Positions 36,769 through 46,246 of a stretch of DNA of 64,000 nt are shown here, in pieces. The notes beneath the pieces were generated by a model. The model worked only from the letters and a program-made list of their open reading frames with translations. It was not told the DNA's origin and did no database searches. A program made the position numbers and the translations under genes. This stretch comes from Betaproteobacteria bacterium (lineage in GTDB: Bacteria > Pseudomonadota > Gammaproteobacteria > Burkholderiales > Rhodocyclaceae), in the NCBI GenBank assembly GCA_009782565.1, contig WRIU01000005.1:1-64000 (forward strand), in the 5' to 3' direction. Within the stretch, counting starts at the first letter, position 1. Each line of letters starts with the position of its first letter.

Positions 36769-39582
36769 ATGGACTTCAGTAGATTTGCCCCTAAAAACAG
36801 CATCGACACCACGGATCTGCGGGAGAGGCTCGGTGCGGCGTTGCCGGATATACCGTTTCCGGCGCTGGAGACCATGCTGGCCGATTTTGCGAGCGCCTTC
36901 ACGCAGAATAACCGCCTCCTCAACCTGCAAATTGGCGACGGACAAACCTACAACAACCGGCTCCTGCCCCAGTCCGCCGAAGGCAACGAGGCGCTCTCCG
37001 AGTCCTATCGTTATGAGCTGATTTGCCTCTCCCCGGATGCCTTTATCCCGCTGGATGGCCTGCTCGGGCTGGATGTGCAGATCGACATCCTCTCCGCAGG
37101 CAGGGGGCTCTTCGAGCCGGAGAGCGAGCAAATCACCCGTTGCGGCCTGATTACTGAGGCAGAGGCGCTGCCTTCGGACGGAGGCTTTGCGAAGTACAAA
37201 CTCATCATCGAGTCCCCGCTCGCGCTATTGCGCCACCGGCGCACCAGCCGCGTGTTTCAGGAAAAAAATGTCCCGGACATCGTCAAAGCCATCCTTGATG
37301 AGCATATGGCCGCCAACCCGGCCATCGGCCGCACCCTCCAGGTGAAATTCAGCCTCTCGAACCTGATAAGACAATACCCGGAGCGTTCCTACTGTCTGCA
37401 ATACCGGGAAACGGATCTGGACTTTATCGAGCGGCTGCTGTTTGAAGAAGGCATCTGCTACCACTGGGAACATGAGACCGGAGATGTGGCAACCTGCCGG
37501 TTTGTCGCCTTTGATGACCCCTGGGGGCTGGAGCAGGCAGACCAGGGATCGGTGCGCTTTCACCGGGCTTCGGCCACCGAATCGGAAGACAGCCTCACCG
37601 AGTGGACGCAAGCGCGCCGGATCGGCCCCTCAAGCGCGGTTCTCACGAGCTACGAGTACAAGGGCGTCCGGACGACGGAGACCGGCGAGGAGAGCCGCGC
37701 CCATGTGGATCAATGGGGGGAGAGAGGCGAAGGCATCCAGGCCGAAGCGGGCCTGGAAGATTTCGACGCCCAGACGCTTTACTACGGATCGGGCTTCTAC
37801 GAAGAACAGCAACGCTATACCGAACTGCGGCAAGCCGTGCATGACCGCAAGAAAGGCGGTTACTCGGCCCAGGGCAATATGCGGGGCCTCCTGGCCGGGC
37901 AATGGTTCGAGTTGAAGAATCACCCCGCTTTCAAGAAGCTTTCCAAAGAAGAGTGCGAGTTCGTTGCCTGCAAACTCAAATTTACGGCCAACAACAACCT
38001 GCCGAAAAACCTGTCGAAATATCTAACTTCTCCTGTCCCAAAAGCAGCAGAAGGCGAACTCCCCAAACCCTACTGGGTGGAAATCAGCGCGAGAAAACGC
38101 GGACTGCCGCTTTACCCTGCCTACGCGCACACCCGTCACGCCAAGCCCACTGCGCGCGGCATCCAGACGGCCACCGTCACCGGCCCTGAAAAGGAAGAAG
38201 TCTTCACCGACGAAATGGGCCGCGTCAAAATCCAGTTCCACTGGCAGCGTCCCAAGGAACACCCGGAATTTGGCGCGGACTTTGACGAAAATTCTTCCTG
38301 CTGGGTGCGCGTAGGCTACCCTTCGGCGGGACATGCTTGGGGCAGCCAATACATTCCCCGCATCGGTCAGGAAGTGATCGTCGACTTCATCGAGGGGGAC
38401 ATTGATCGGCCCATCATCACCGGAGCCGTCCACAACGGCAGGCAGTTGAACCCCCGGTTCTCCGAGGCGTGGGGGTTGCCCGGCAACCGGACGCTCTCGG
38501 GCATCAAGAGCAAAGAACATCACGGGCAACAGTATGGAGAACTGCTCTTTGATGACACCACCGAACAGGTGCGCACCAAACTCTCCAGTGAACACGGCAA
38601 GACCCAACTCAATCAGGGTTTCCTCACCCATCCGCGTAGCGATGGCCAAGCCGATCCGAGGGGAGAAGGTTTTGAATTGCGTTCCGACCGCTCAGGGGCA
38701 ATCCGCGCTGCCGAAGGGGTGTTGCTCTCCGCCTACGCGCAGCGAAACGCCGACGGCAGGCAGCTTGACCGGGATGAAACCATCGCCTTGCTGGAGCTGG
38801 CGCTTTCCGTTGCCAAAGACCTGAGCAAAACCTCCACGACGCACAACGCGGAAAGTACCGACACCGTGGAGCAGGAGCGGTTGCTACGGGACGTAAAACA
38901 GTGGGAAGACGGCAGCAACACGGCCAAAGACAACCCGGTGAAATCGAATAAGGCGATTCTGGCCGTCACGGCCCCGGATGGGGTGGCGTTGGCGACCGAC
39001 GCGAATGTGACGATTGCAGCCAACAGCAACGTCGACCAGATCGCGGCCCAGGACATCAACCAGACAGCGGGGAGAAATTTTAGAGTCCGCGTAGGCGAGG
39101 CGCTATCATTATTCGTGCAAAGAATGGGCATGAAGCTCATCGCCGCCGCAGGAAAGATTCAGGTGCAGGCGCAAAGCGACGAAATCGAGATCGGCGCGGC
39201 CAAGAAGATGTACCTCTATTCGCTGGAAGAAATCCTGATGGAAGCGCCGAAGGTGACGATCCGGGGGCAGAACGGCGAGGTGGTGTACGAAAACGGCATC
39301 GTCTCGCGCACCACGGCCTCGAACGTCCAGCACGCGGGTAATCACGCCCTGGAGGGGCCAGCCAGCGCCACCGCAAGCCTGCCGGGGATGCCTGCGAGTA
39401 CGACAGAGACCGATGAAAAGTTCATCATGGTCACCCAATCCGGCGATCCGGTATCGGACGTGCTGCATGAAATCAAAAACGAGCAAGGCGGGATAGAAAG
39501 CGCAGGCGGTACGGACGGCACGGGTAGCACGTCCATGAAGAGCGACAAAATCATCAAACGGCTCAAGATGTTCCTGAAGTGA
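36769..39582 (+). CDS. vgrG: Type VI secretion tip protein VgrG
   Basis: Spike protein of the T6SS needle, 937 aa. Phage gpD/gp27-like N-terminal part (about 45-390, with YPERSYCLQYRETDLDFIERLLFEEGICYHWEH), gp5 OB-fold (about 465-560: DEMGRVKIQFHWQRPKE, YPSAGHAWGSQYIPRIGQEVIVDFIEGD), gp5 repeats and a DUF2345 beta-prism region (about 660-850). The C-terminal 70 residues after FIMVTQSGDPV resemble a shortened transthyretin-like adaptor domain. No enzymatic extension is seen. Followed 13 nt later by the lipase effector it presumably carries. Confidence 0.95.
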   Translation: MDFSRFAPKNSIDTTDLRERLGAALPDIPFPALETMLADFASAFTQNNRLLNLQIGDGQTYNNRLLPQSAEGNEALSESYRYELICLSPDAFIPLDGLLGLDVQIDILSAGRGLFEPESEQITRCGLITEAEALPSDGGFAKYKLIIESPLALLRHRRTSRVFQEKNVPDIVKAILDEHMAANPAIGRTLQVKFSLSNLIRQYPERSYCLQYRETDLDFIERLLFEEGICYHWEHETGDVATCRFVAFDDPWGLEQADQGSVRFHRASATESEDSLTEWTQARRIGPSSAVLTSYEYKGVRTTETGEESRAHVDQWGERGEGIQAEAGLEDFDAQTLYYGSGFYEEQQRYTELRQAVHDRKKGGYSAQGNMRGLLAGQWFELKNHPAFKKLSKEECEFVACKLKFTANNNLPKNLSKYLTSPVPKAAEGELPKPYWVEISARKRGLPLYPAYAHTRHAKPTARGIQTATVTGPEKEEVFTDEMGRVKIQFHWQRPKEHPEFGADFDENSSCWVRVGYPSAGHAWGSQYIPRIGQEVIVDFIEGDIDRPIITGAVHNGRQLNPRFSEAWGLPGNRTLSGIKSKEHHGQQYGELLFDDTTEQVRTKLSSEHGKTQLNQGFLTHPRSDGQADPRGEGFELRSDRSGAIRAAEGVLLSAYAQRNADGRQLDRDETIALLELALSVAKDLSKTSTTHNAESTDTVEQERLLRDVKQWEDGSNTAKDNPVKSNKAILAVTAPDGVALATDANVTIAANSNVDQIAAQDINQTAGRNFRVRVGEALSLFVQRMGMKLIAAAGKIQVQAQSDEIEIGAAKKMYLYSLEEILMEAPKVTIRGQNGEVVYENGIVSRTTASNVQHAGNHALEGPASATASLPGMPASTTETDEKFIMVTQSGDPVSDVLHEIKNEQGGIESAGGTDGTGSTSMKSDKIIKRLKMFLK

Positions 39583-39595
39583 TACGGAGCGCGAT

Positions 39596-41515
39596 ATGTC
39601 AGAACAACAAACCGTTGCAAAACACCGGGTGAAGCTGCACTTCGACAAGGACGGCAACCCCTACTTTCCTTCTGTGACCAGTCCGAAGAGCTTCAAGGTT
39701 CACGCCTTTGGCATCAAACCGCCAAGGGACGTGATTCCTGTGGTCTTTGTCCCCGGCGTCATGGGGACAAACCTGTGCTTGATCGGAAGGGACAAGGACG
39801 GAAATCCGACTGGGGAACCGGGAGAAGCTGCATGGACACCGCCGAATAGTGCCTTGGAAGGGCTCAGTGCGGCCAACAAAGGTGCCAAAGAACGCCCCGC
39901 CGAGCGCCAGAGGCTCCGCGACCCTAACAACACGATGGTCGACCCGCGCGGTCCATGTTCGGTTCCGGACAGCGTGTTCTGGCTCACCAGCGAAGAAGCC
40001 CGGAATCGCCGTTGGCACGAACCGCATACCGGCAGCTACCTCAATTTTCTGTGCAAGCTGGAAATTGCCCTGAATGACCGCTGGATACGGCCCGGTTATT
40101 TAAGGAAAGAAGGCAATTTTGAGCTGGAAGAAATCGGGCTACTGAAGTACCTCGATGGCGGCCCGTCCGAAAACGACCCGTCCCATGAACAGACCCGGAA
40201 AATCGCTGGCATCTATGCCAGGACAGACTATGCCGGGGGAGCAAAAAAAGCGATGAAGGCTTGGGGCGCGCAGCCTCCTGCCTTGACGGAAGATGAAATC
40301 AAGCGGCTGGAGCAGTACTACTATCCGGTTTGGGCCTATGGCTACAACTGGCTGCGCTGTAACGGAGAAGCCGCAGACGGGCTGGTGAAATACATCAAGG
40401 AGAAGGTACTCGCGCGCTACGAGGGTGGCAAGGATAAGGATGGCAAGGAGAAGTATTTCAGGCACCAGGGCAAGGTCATCATCGTGACGCACTCGATGGG
40501 GGGGTTGGTTGCGCGGCGCGCGGCGCAGGAGATTCCGGACACGATTTTAGGGGTCGTGCATGGCGCGCAACCCGTTGTGGGGGCGGCGGCGGTATACCGG
40601 CGCGTCAAATCGGGACAGGATCAAGACGGCTCCATTGTAGAAAGTAAAGTGGCTGATGTCATAGGCAGGACTTCGGAGCGCATGACGCCGCAATTGGCCT
40701 GTTCGCCGGGGCCGCTGGAACTAGCTCCGACAAGGGATTACCCGCCCGGATGGCTCAAGACAACGCTCCACGTTGGAAATAGCTACCACAACGCCGTCCC
40801 ACATTCTGTTCCTGCGTTGCCGGTCAAAGACCCCTATACGGAAATCTACAGCAAAACCACGGATGACTGCTGGTGGGGGATGATCGACCCTGCCTTTATC
40901 GACCCGGCGGAAATCATTCGGAAGCGCGGGGATAATCCGGTAGGTGAGTATAAAAATGCCGTGGATATAGCCAAGACTTTTCACGACAAGCTCGGACTCT
41001 ACGCACACCGGGAGACTTATGGTTTTTACGGCGTTGATAACGACAAATACCGCGCCTACGGGCATGTCGAATGGAGCAATTTGGCGGACGATTCTCACGG
41101 TATGCTCTATCGGCCAGACCCGAAAATAGGGATTCCCAAAGACTTGATGGAGCGTAAAGTAAAGAAAACCGGTTACCCGGTCGACGTCTACAGCGTCAAC
41201 ACTCGCTACGTTTACGTTAGTCTGCCTAGCGACACAAAGGATGATCTACTTGCGCCCAAGAACCTGAAGCCGGGCGAAGTCTACGAAAAGCAGGTTTGCT
41301 TCTATCTGTTATCTGGCCGGAACCAGGCGGGCGACGGCACGGTGCCAGCGGACTCCGGCAAGATGCTGAAGCATCTGCAACCTGCGCCAAAGATGGTGTT
41401 TGCCATGTCGGGTTTCGATCATCAAGGGGCTTACAACGATCCCTATACCTATCAGGCCACCGTCTATTTCATCACCCGAATCATACAGAAAGCCTCGCCG
41501 CCCGTTTCAGGGTAA
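39596..41515 (+). CDS. T6SS lipase effector, Tle4-like alpha/beta hydrolase
   Basis: 639 aa predicted phospholipase/lipase toxin delivered by VgrG. Oxyanion-region sequence VVFVPGVMGTNL near residue 50, nucleophile elbow THSMGGLV (Ser300), acid in GDGTVP (Asp580) and His in FDHQGAY (His609) form a complete triad. The PGVMGTN/HSMGG pattern recalls PGAP1-like Tle4 (TplE of Pseudomonas), and the next gene is a Tli4-type immunity protein, supporting the family. No signal peptide, as expected for a T6SS cargo. Substrate lipid not determined. Confidence 0.85.
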   Translation: MSEQQTVAKHRVKLHFDKDGNPYFPSVTSPKSFKVHAFGIKPPRDVIPVVFVPGVMGTNLCLIGRDKDGNPTGEPGEAAWTPPNSALEGLSAANKGAKERPAERQRLRDPNNTMVDPRGPCSVPDSVFWLTSEEARNRRWHEPHTGSYLNFLCKLEIALNDRWIRPGYLRKEGNFELEEIGLLKYLDGGPSENDPSHEQTRKIAGIYARTDYAGGAKKAMKAWGAQPPALTEDEIKRLEQYYYPVWAYGYNWLRCNGEAADGLVKYIKEKVLARYEGGKDKDGKEKYFRHQGKVIIVTHSMGGLVARRAAQEIPDTILGVVHGAQPVVGAAAVYRRVKSGQDQDGSIVESKVADVIGRTSERMTPQLACSPGPLELAPTRDYPPGWLKTTLHVGNSYHNAVPHSVPALPVKDPYTEIYSKTTDDCWWGMIDPAFIDPAEIIRKRGDNPVGEYKNAVDIAKTFHDKLGLYAHRETYGFYGVDNDKYRAYGHVEWSNLADDSHGMLYRPDPKIGIPKDLMERKVKKTGYPVDVYSVNTRYVYVSLPSDTKDDLLAPKNLKPGEVYEKQVCFYLLSGRNQAGDGTVPADSGKMLKHLQPAPKMVFAMSGFDHQGAYNDPYTYQATVYFITRIIQKASPPVSG

Positions 41516-41520
41516 GAACG

Positions 41521-42891
41521 ATGAATACACCGAAGCGCCATCACCTTATTTTATTGGCGACGATTGTCTTCGCGCTGCTATTGGCCGCTTTTTACATGTT
41601 CATCCAGCGCAGTTCGGAACCGCCCCTTTCCGCTTTGGAGCTTAAAATGTTCGAGAAAACGAAAACGTACTGCTTTGGCCGTTATGTGGTCGATGTGCCA
41701 GTGGAAGCGGAGCTATATTCTACTTGGCATAGTTACTCTGTTGGCAATATTGATCCCGGATTCGGCGTACCGGAATACCGAGAAATGATTAACACGACAC
41801 TAAAAAAATTGAAAAATAAAGAAGATCGTTATGAATACGTTAGAAGCGAATATCCTGAAGATAGTGATAAACAAATCATTATAAGCAGAGTCGACTTGTT
41901 TGGAGAAATGTCTTATAGGGTGGACGCTTTCACATTAAACCCAAGAGGTATACCGGGGGCTGGTTATTTTTTTCATTCCTCTAACAAATCAGTAGACGAG
42001 AATAAACTTGAAGAAATCATTGAAAGACACCGCAACATCTTGAACAACATCCGCCACCGCGAAATCTCTGAAATTCCAACAGAACCGGGGTTCTGTTTTG
42101 GGGGCACGTTTGTCGCCAATGACGGGAAGGTTTCGCAGCTTGAAATCTCCGAAATGACCTTTCACATGAAGGACTACCCGGATATCGTCATCAAGATTGC
42201 CAGCGAGACCCTTCACGCGCCATTCAAGCGTCTGCTGGAAAGGGATAAAGCCGCCTTGGATAAACTGTCCCCCCTAGCCAGGTTGAAGCTCAATGTCATC
42301 AGGGAAGGAAAGCGTGAAATCAACGATATCCCTGGGGAAGAATCCCTGTTTTCCTTCCCCTCGGACGACCAGACCGGGACAGTCCATGATTTTACGTGGG
42401 AATCGTATGCGGAGCTTGACGAGAACTTCAAGCCGCTGCTGCAACTCTCCATCGTTTCAGGCTACGATGCTCACGGAAGGAGGGGCGCTACTGCATCATC
42501 GCTTGGCACCAAGCAAATCCAACGGCTCTACGAGTCCATCGTCAAGACGATCCGCCTGCGGCCTGTGACGGAGAATCCATCGGACGGAAAGGTGCAGCCG
42601 GAACCTTCACCCCCCGCCCCGAAGCCCGAAGCCCAAGCCCCGGAAGCGTCCCCGTTGCGGTTGGCAACGGGCGAGCCGTGTACGCGGTCGGGCTTGTGGC
42701 GGTGCGTGGAAGACGGCAGGGTGGTGGCTTATCACGAAGGGCGACCCATGCCTACGGCAGCCTTCTACAAACCGGCCACGGGTTTGCTCAACCGTATCAA
42801 AGGCGTCAGGCGCGTGTTCTCTCATACAGGGCCGGGGCATTGGGAATGGGTGGGGGAAGATAAGCCGGGGACGGACGGAAGGAAAGGATGA
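41521..42891 (+). CDS. Tli4-like T6SS immunity protein
   Basis: 456 aa. One N-terminal hydrophobic segment (HLILLATIVFALLLAAFYMFI) places the rest in the periplasm, where the lipase would act. KTYCFGRYVVDVPVEAELY and FCFGGTFVANDG are typical of Tli4 N- and C-terminal domains. A Pro-rich linker and a 70-residue tail (GEPCTRSGLWRCVEDGR, GHWEWVGED) follow. The ATG at 41521 is 5 nt after the effector stop. The first 500 bp are clearly AT-richer than the effector gene, hinting at separate ancestry. Confidence 0.85.
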   Translation: MNTPKRHHLILLATIVFALLLAAFYMFIQRSSEPPLSALELKMFEKTKTYCFGRYVVDVPVEAELYSTWHSYSVGNIDPGFGVPEYREMINTTLKKLKNKEDRYEYVRSEYPEDSDKQIIISRVDLFGEMSYRVDAFTLNPRGIPGAGYFFHSSNKSVDENKLEEIIERHRNILNNIRHREISEIPTEPGFCFGGTFVANDGKVSQLEISEMTFHMKDYPDIVIKIASETLHAPFKRLLERDKAALDKLSPLARLKLNVIREGKREINDIPGEESLFSFPSDDQTGTVHDFTWESYAELDENFKPLLQLSIVSGYDAHGRRGATASSLGTKQIQRLYESIVKTIRLRPVTENPSDGKVQPEPSPPAPKPEAQAPEASPLRLATGEPCTRSGLWRCVEDGRVVAYHEGRPMPTAAFYKPATGLLNRIKGVRRVFSHTGPGHWEWVGEDKPGTDGRKG

Positions 42892-42993
42892 CGGTTTCCG
42901 GATGAGAGTAGACGTACTGAACCGGAGGTGAGGTCATGAGCGGCTGGTTTTTTCTTCAATGAAACCTGTACGAGGAAACAGAAAAATCATATT

Positions 42994-43983
42994 ATGAAAA
43001 AAAGATATTGGATGCTCTTGAGTCTTTTGACAATACCGATGTTTGTTGGGTTGTCACTGTCTTCCGCGTGTAATATTAACTGGCTTTCTACCTCCAACAA
43101 TACCCCGGCTTATTGTGCACCGGGACTGTTGATTATGTATGTTGCAATTTCCCCTTTTGCTGCATACGAGAGTGCAAAAGAGGAACGCGAACGTAAAGAA
43201 GAAACAACGAAATTGCGTGAAGGTGTTGAAGCTGGCGATCTGGAGAGCAGTAAAAAGTGCGTTGCTGGTACATGTGGTTTCTATGATGCGTTTGACTCCC
43301 AATGTCAGGCGGCTGAGAACGTTATTAATGCCTATCAGAAGGAATCAGAATTGGATTTGGACAAACAAGTTTTATTAATTTCTGCCCATAAATTGATGGC
43401 TCAGAAATATAAAATAAATAATTCTCCTGATGAACGGAGAATACATCTCATGTCAATTGTCCAGCTTGCTCACTCACAGGAACTATGGGATTATTTATGT
43501 AATGCAAATTTTGAATCTCGACGCATTATTCAGGAAAAGTTAAATGAGACAGTGGTCGATCTTCTCGTACTTGACCAAGGTATCAGGGTCGCAGATGATC
43601 CTTATCAGGCATTTGTTTGCGATTTTACTCCTTACCAGAAAGTCGTCGACCTGACGAATGTTGGTAACTCTGGAGACCCAAAGTCTCCATGCGAAGATGC
43701 GGCACTTGGTTGGGGAAGGCAAGCGAGGAATAAACTGAAGGAGAGCATCGAAAATGGGGATTTGGCAGCAGCAGAAAGCTGCCTTCTTGAATGCGAAAAG
43801 ATTGTGGAAAACATTACAGAATATGGAAAACCTGCCTGGATGTTGGATGGAGATGTAAAAAAACTGCGCCGCCTTTCTGCCGACCGCATCATCAGCGCCT
43901 ATGAAAACAAGCCGGATTTGGATAGCCATCAGCAGAAAGTGCTTGGGGAATCACGCACACTGAGTTTGAAAAAATATGACTGA
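42994..43983 (+). CDS. Unknown AT-rich protein of two related modules, T6SS cluster
   Basis: 329 aa, not recognised. N-terminal hydrophobic segment (residues 6-24; a Cys at 26), a second one (43-56), then two similar modules: 72-139 and 246-328. Both contain KL(R/K)E...GDL...C, an (I/V)I(N/S)AY segment and end with KKY or QKY, so an internal duplication is likely. Lower GC than its neighbours. It lies between the immunity and membrane-protein genes of the VgrG cluster; a second immunity or accessory role is possible but unproven. Overlaps the next gene by 8 nt. Confidence 0.7.
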   Translation: MKKRYWMLLSLLTIPMFVGLSLSSACNINWLSTSNNTPAYCAPGLLIMYVAISPFAAYESAKEERERKEETTKLREGVEAGDLESSKKCVAGTCGFYDAFDSQCQAAENVINAYQKESELDLDKQVLLISAHKLMAQKYKINNSPDERRIHLMSIVQLAHSQELWDYLCNANFESRRIIQEKLNETVVDLLVLDQGIRVADDPYQAFVCDFTPYQKVVDLTNVGNSGDPKSPCEDAALGWGRQARNKLKESIENGDLAAAESCLLECEKIVENITEYGKPAWMLDGDVKKLRRLSADRIISAYENKPDLDSHQQKVLGESRTLSLKKYD

Positions 43984-45454
43984 ACAAACCACGAAAAAAG
44001 CGGGCATGAAGCGCATTGCTTTCGTTTTCTTGCTCTTTGTTCTCCTCACCGTATTGTGGTGGGCAGCCCTGTGGCTGGCGTTGCCCGTCGAATGGCTGCA
44101 AAGCGAGCCGCCCGCATTCGTGCTCTTGCATATCGCTCCGCCGGTGTTGGCTTTAGCGGCAGGATGGGCGGGCAAGTGGGCATGGGGCTGGCGCAAGACG
44201 CGCGCCAACAGGCTCGCCGATGAGCGGAAGGCTGCCGGGAAGCGAGCGACGCAGGACGCCGCATATGCTTCGCACTTGGTGGAGTTGGCGCGATTACGCG
44301 CCCATCTCGAATGCCGGGGCGTGTGGCAGGAACTCCCCTTGGAGGTTGCGCGGGGAATCGGAGGCGAGTCCGTCCTTCTCTCCTTGCTGCAACGGGTATT
44401 TTCCAGGGCATTGTCGCAATGTGAGGCGCTGGCGTGGCTGCCGGTCTATGTCTTGTCCGGGCGCGGTGCCGAAGAAAGCGTGGCGCAACTGATCCAGCAG
44501 GCCATGCTACATGCCGTGACGATGACTGGCGTCGAGAATCCGCCTCCCCAACCCGAGTGTATCCCTCTGCCGGGTTCCGGGAATCTGGCTGATCGTCTCA
44601 TTGCCCTCTTCGACAACAACCCCGCGTTGCCAGCGGCCATCCTGGTGGGGATAGATTCGCCATTGGGTGAAGCACAGCAAGTGGAAGATTCTGATTCCAG
44701 CCCCGAATGCAGGCCGGAGCATACCGTGGTGGCTGCACTGTTGAGCCGTCCGGGACTCGCTGCGCCGGATGCAGCACAAATTGCCCGCATTGAGGCCATC
44801 AGGAATCAAGCCAATAATCCGATGACGCCTCACTGGGAACGGGAACAGGCGCGCGGGGAGAATCCAGATCAGGCAACTCTCAATTGGGGCAACATGCCTT
44901 TGCCGATGCAACTGGCCTTTTTGAAAAACCTCCCGCCGGTCGCCGCGCTGCACAGGACGAACACAATCCAAAACCCTGCCCCCAAAAACAGCGTATTGAC
45001 GCGGCAATTCCAGGATGCCATCCAGAAGGCATTGATTCACGCCGGGTTGCGGGAACTGCCATTCAAGAGCGAAGAACCGCAGGACGAACAGACAAAGCCC
45101 ACAGAAAAGCCGAAACCAGAAGAACCCAAGCCGCTGGAATTGGGCTGGCTGGTGCATAACGCCGATCCAGGCTGCATCGGTGCCCTTGCCTCCAGCCTGG
45201 GAGATTTCGGTTGCGAGCTTGACCTGTTCGCTGAGTCCAGCAACCTTGAGAAAGAAGTCGGAGATGCGGGCGCAACGCGCAGCGTGTTGATGCTGGCCGA
45301 GGCGCTGACCCGCGCGGCGCAACTGCAACAGCCGGTGCTGGTGGCCGAATTTGAAGGAACCCGGCGCGTTGCCATCGGCATGACCTGTCCCGTCACACAA
45401 AAAGCATCGACAGGCACGAAAACACCTGACCTGTCACTTGAAGCAGCGGCCTGA
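43976..45454 (+). CDS. T6SS-cluster membrane protein of unknown function
   Basis: 492 aa. Two membrane spans at the N-terminus (about 13-36 and 45-65), a basic loop, then a large soluble domain with recurring hydrophobic strands (ALAWLPVYVLSGRG, ALPAAILVGIDSPL, ELGWLVHNADPG, PVLVAEFEGTRRVAIG) and a Pro/Lys/Glu-rich linker (about 362-385). Proteins of this appearance occur in vgrG-PAAR clusters of betaproteobacteria; a thiolase-like fold is conceivable from the layout but not shown. Starts 8 nt inside the preceding gene and is followed by PAAR after 23 nt. Confidence 0.65.
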   Translation: MTEQTTKKAGMKRIAFVFLLFVLLTVLWWAALWLALPVEWLQSEPPAFVLLHIAPPVLALAAGWAGKWAWGWRKTRANRLADERKAAGKRATQDAAYASHLVELARLRAHLECRGVWQELPLEVARGIGGESVLLSLLQRVFSRALSQCEALAWLPVYVLSGRGAEESVAQLIQQAMLHAVTMTGVENPPPQPECIPLPGSGNLADRLIALFDNNPALPAAILVGIDSPLGEAQQVEDSDSSPECRPEHTVVAALLSRPGLAAPDAAQIARIEAIRNQANNPMTPHWEREQARGENPDQATLNWGNMPLPMQLAFLKNLPPVAALHRTNTIQNPAPKNSVLTRQFQDAIQKALIHAGLRELPFKSEEPQDEQTKPTEKPKPEEPKPLELGWLVHNADPGCIGALASSLGDFGCELDLFAESSNLEKEVGDAGATRSVLMLAEALTRAAQLQQPVLVAEFEGTRRVAIGMTCPVTQKASTGTKTPDLSLEAAA

Positions 45455-45477
45455 ACAACGAATAGGAAACCCACACC

Positions 45478-45768
45478 ATGCCCAAAATCATTGTGCTAGG
45501 CGATAAAACTTCCCACGGCGGTGAAGTGGTTTCGGCCTGGGGACAGGACGGCCCCGTGCCTTCAACGATCGACGGCATTCCCGTGGCCTGCATCGGAGAT
45601 AGGGTGACATGCCCAAAAAAAGGCCACAGTGGCGTGGTCATCGTCCAGGGGGCCGAAGGCCCGCCCGACATGCTGGGCGGCAGGCCCGTTGCGCGCGAAG
45701 GTGACAAGTGTAGTTGCGGAGCGGTGCTGGTCTCAAAAGGGCAGTCCCGCTCTACGCATGGGGACTGA
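45478..45768 (+). CDS. PAAR-domain T6SS spike-tip protein
   Basis: 96 aa, a single PAAR domain that sharpens the VgrG spike and can carry cargo. GDKTSHGGEVVSAW, IPVACIGDRVTCPKKGH, RPVAREGDKCSCGAVLV show the repeated loops and the Cys/His set that binds the tip metal. No C-terminal toxin is attached. Last gene of the cargo cluster. Confidence 0.92.
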   Translation: MPKIIVLGDKTSHGGEVVSAWGQDGPVPSTIDGIPVACIGDRVTCPKKGHSGVVIVQGAEGPPDMLGGRPVAREGDKCSCGAVLVSKGQSRSTHGD

Positions 45769-46092
45769 CCGGCTGAACTGCTGGCCGACCCGATCAGTTG
45801 TCACAAAAAACGACCTTTCCAAAAATGGCAAAAGTTCAAAGGGCTTGCTGGAGCAAGGGAAAGGAATAAAGGGAATGATAATGGAATGGCACAGTAAAGG
45901 ATAACGGTCTGGCCTGACGGCCTTCCTATCTGAAAAGGTTCCCCCAAAAGGCAAAAGGCCCTCGTCGACTGCCGCAGGCTTTCTGTTCTACCCTTTTCAT
46001 GCTGGCGCAGCTTTCCGCCTTTATTTGCCACTGTTGCAGCATACAAACCGAAAGAACATCTCACGGCAAAGCTACACGCTATGCCAATGTAT

Positions 46093-46112
46093 TTTGTTAC
46101 AATTTGTTACAA
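46093..46112. repeat. Tandem decamer TTTGTTACAA x2
   Basis: Two perfect adjacent copies (46093-46102, 46103-46112) in AT-rich DNA, about 320 bp before the AlpA-type gene. The inverse core TTGTAAC recurs at 49484-49490 past the primase-helicase gene. Confidence 0.9.
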
Positions 46113-46246
46113 AATAATTTATCCAGAATAGATTTTTTTGCGCCTCACATAAGTAAGTCCATTGCGAACCAAAACCAGTGAATTTTTTATAATTGTAGAT
46201 ACGTTGCCGGAACTCCCCGGACGTCAGTGAACGTCCCCGGAAAGAT

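Noticed and set aside
45758-45904. Small ORF overlapping the end of PAAR (48 codons)
   Set aside because: No ribosome site and no similarity to known PAAR-linked toxins; composition is not convincing.
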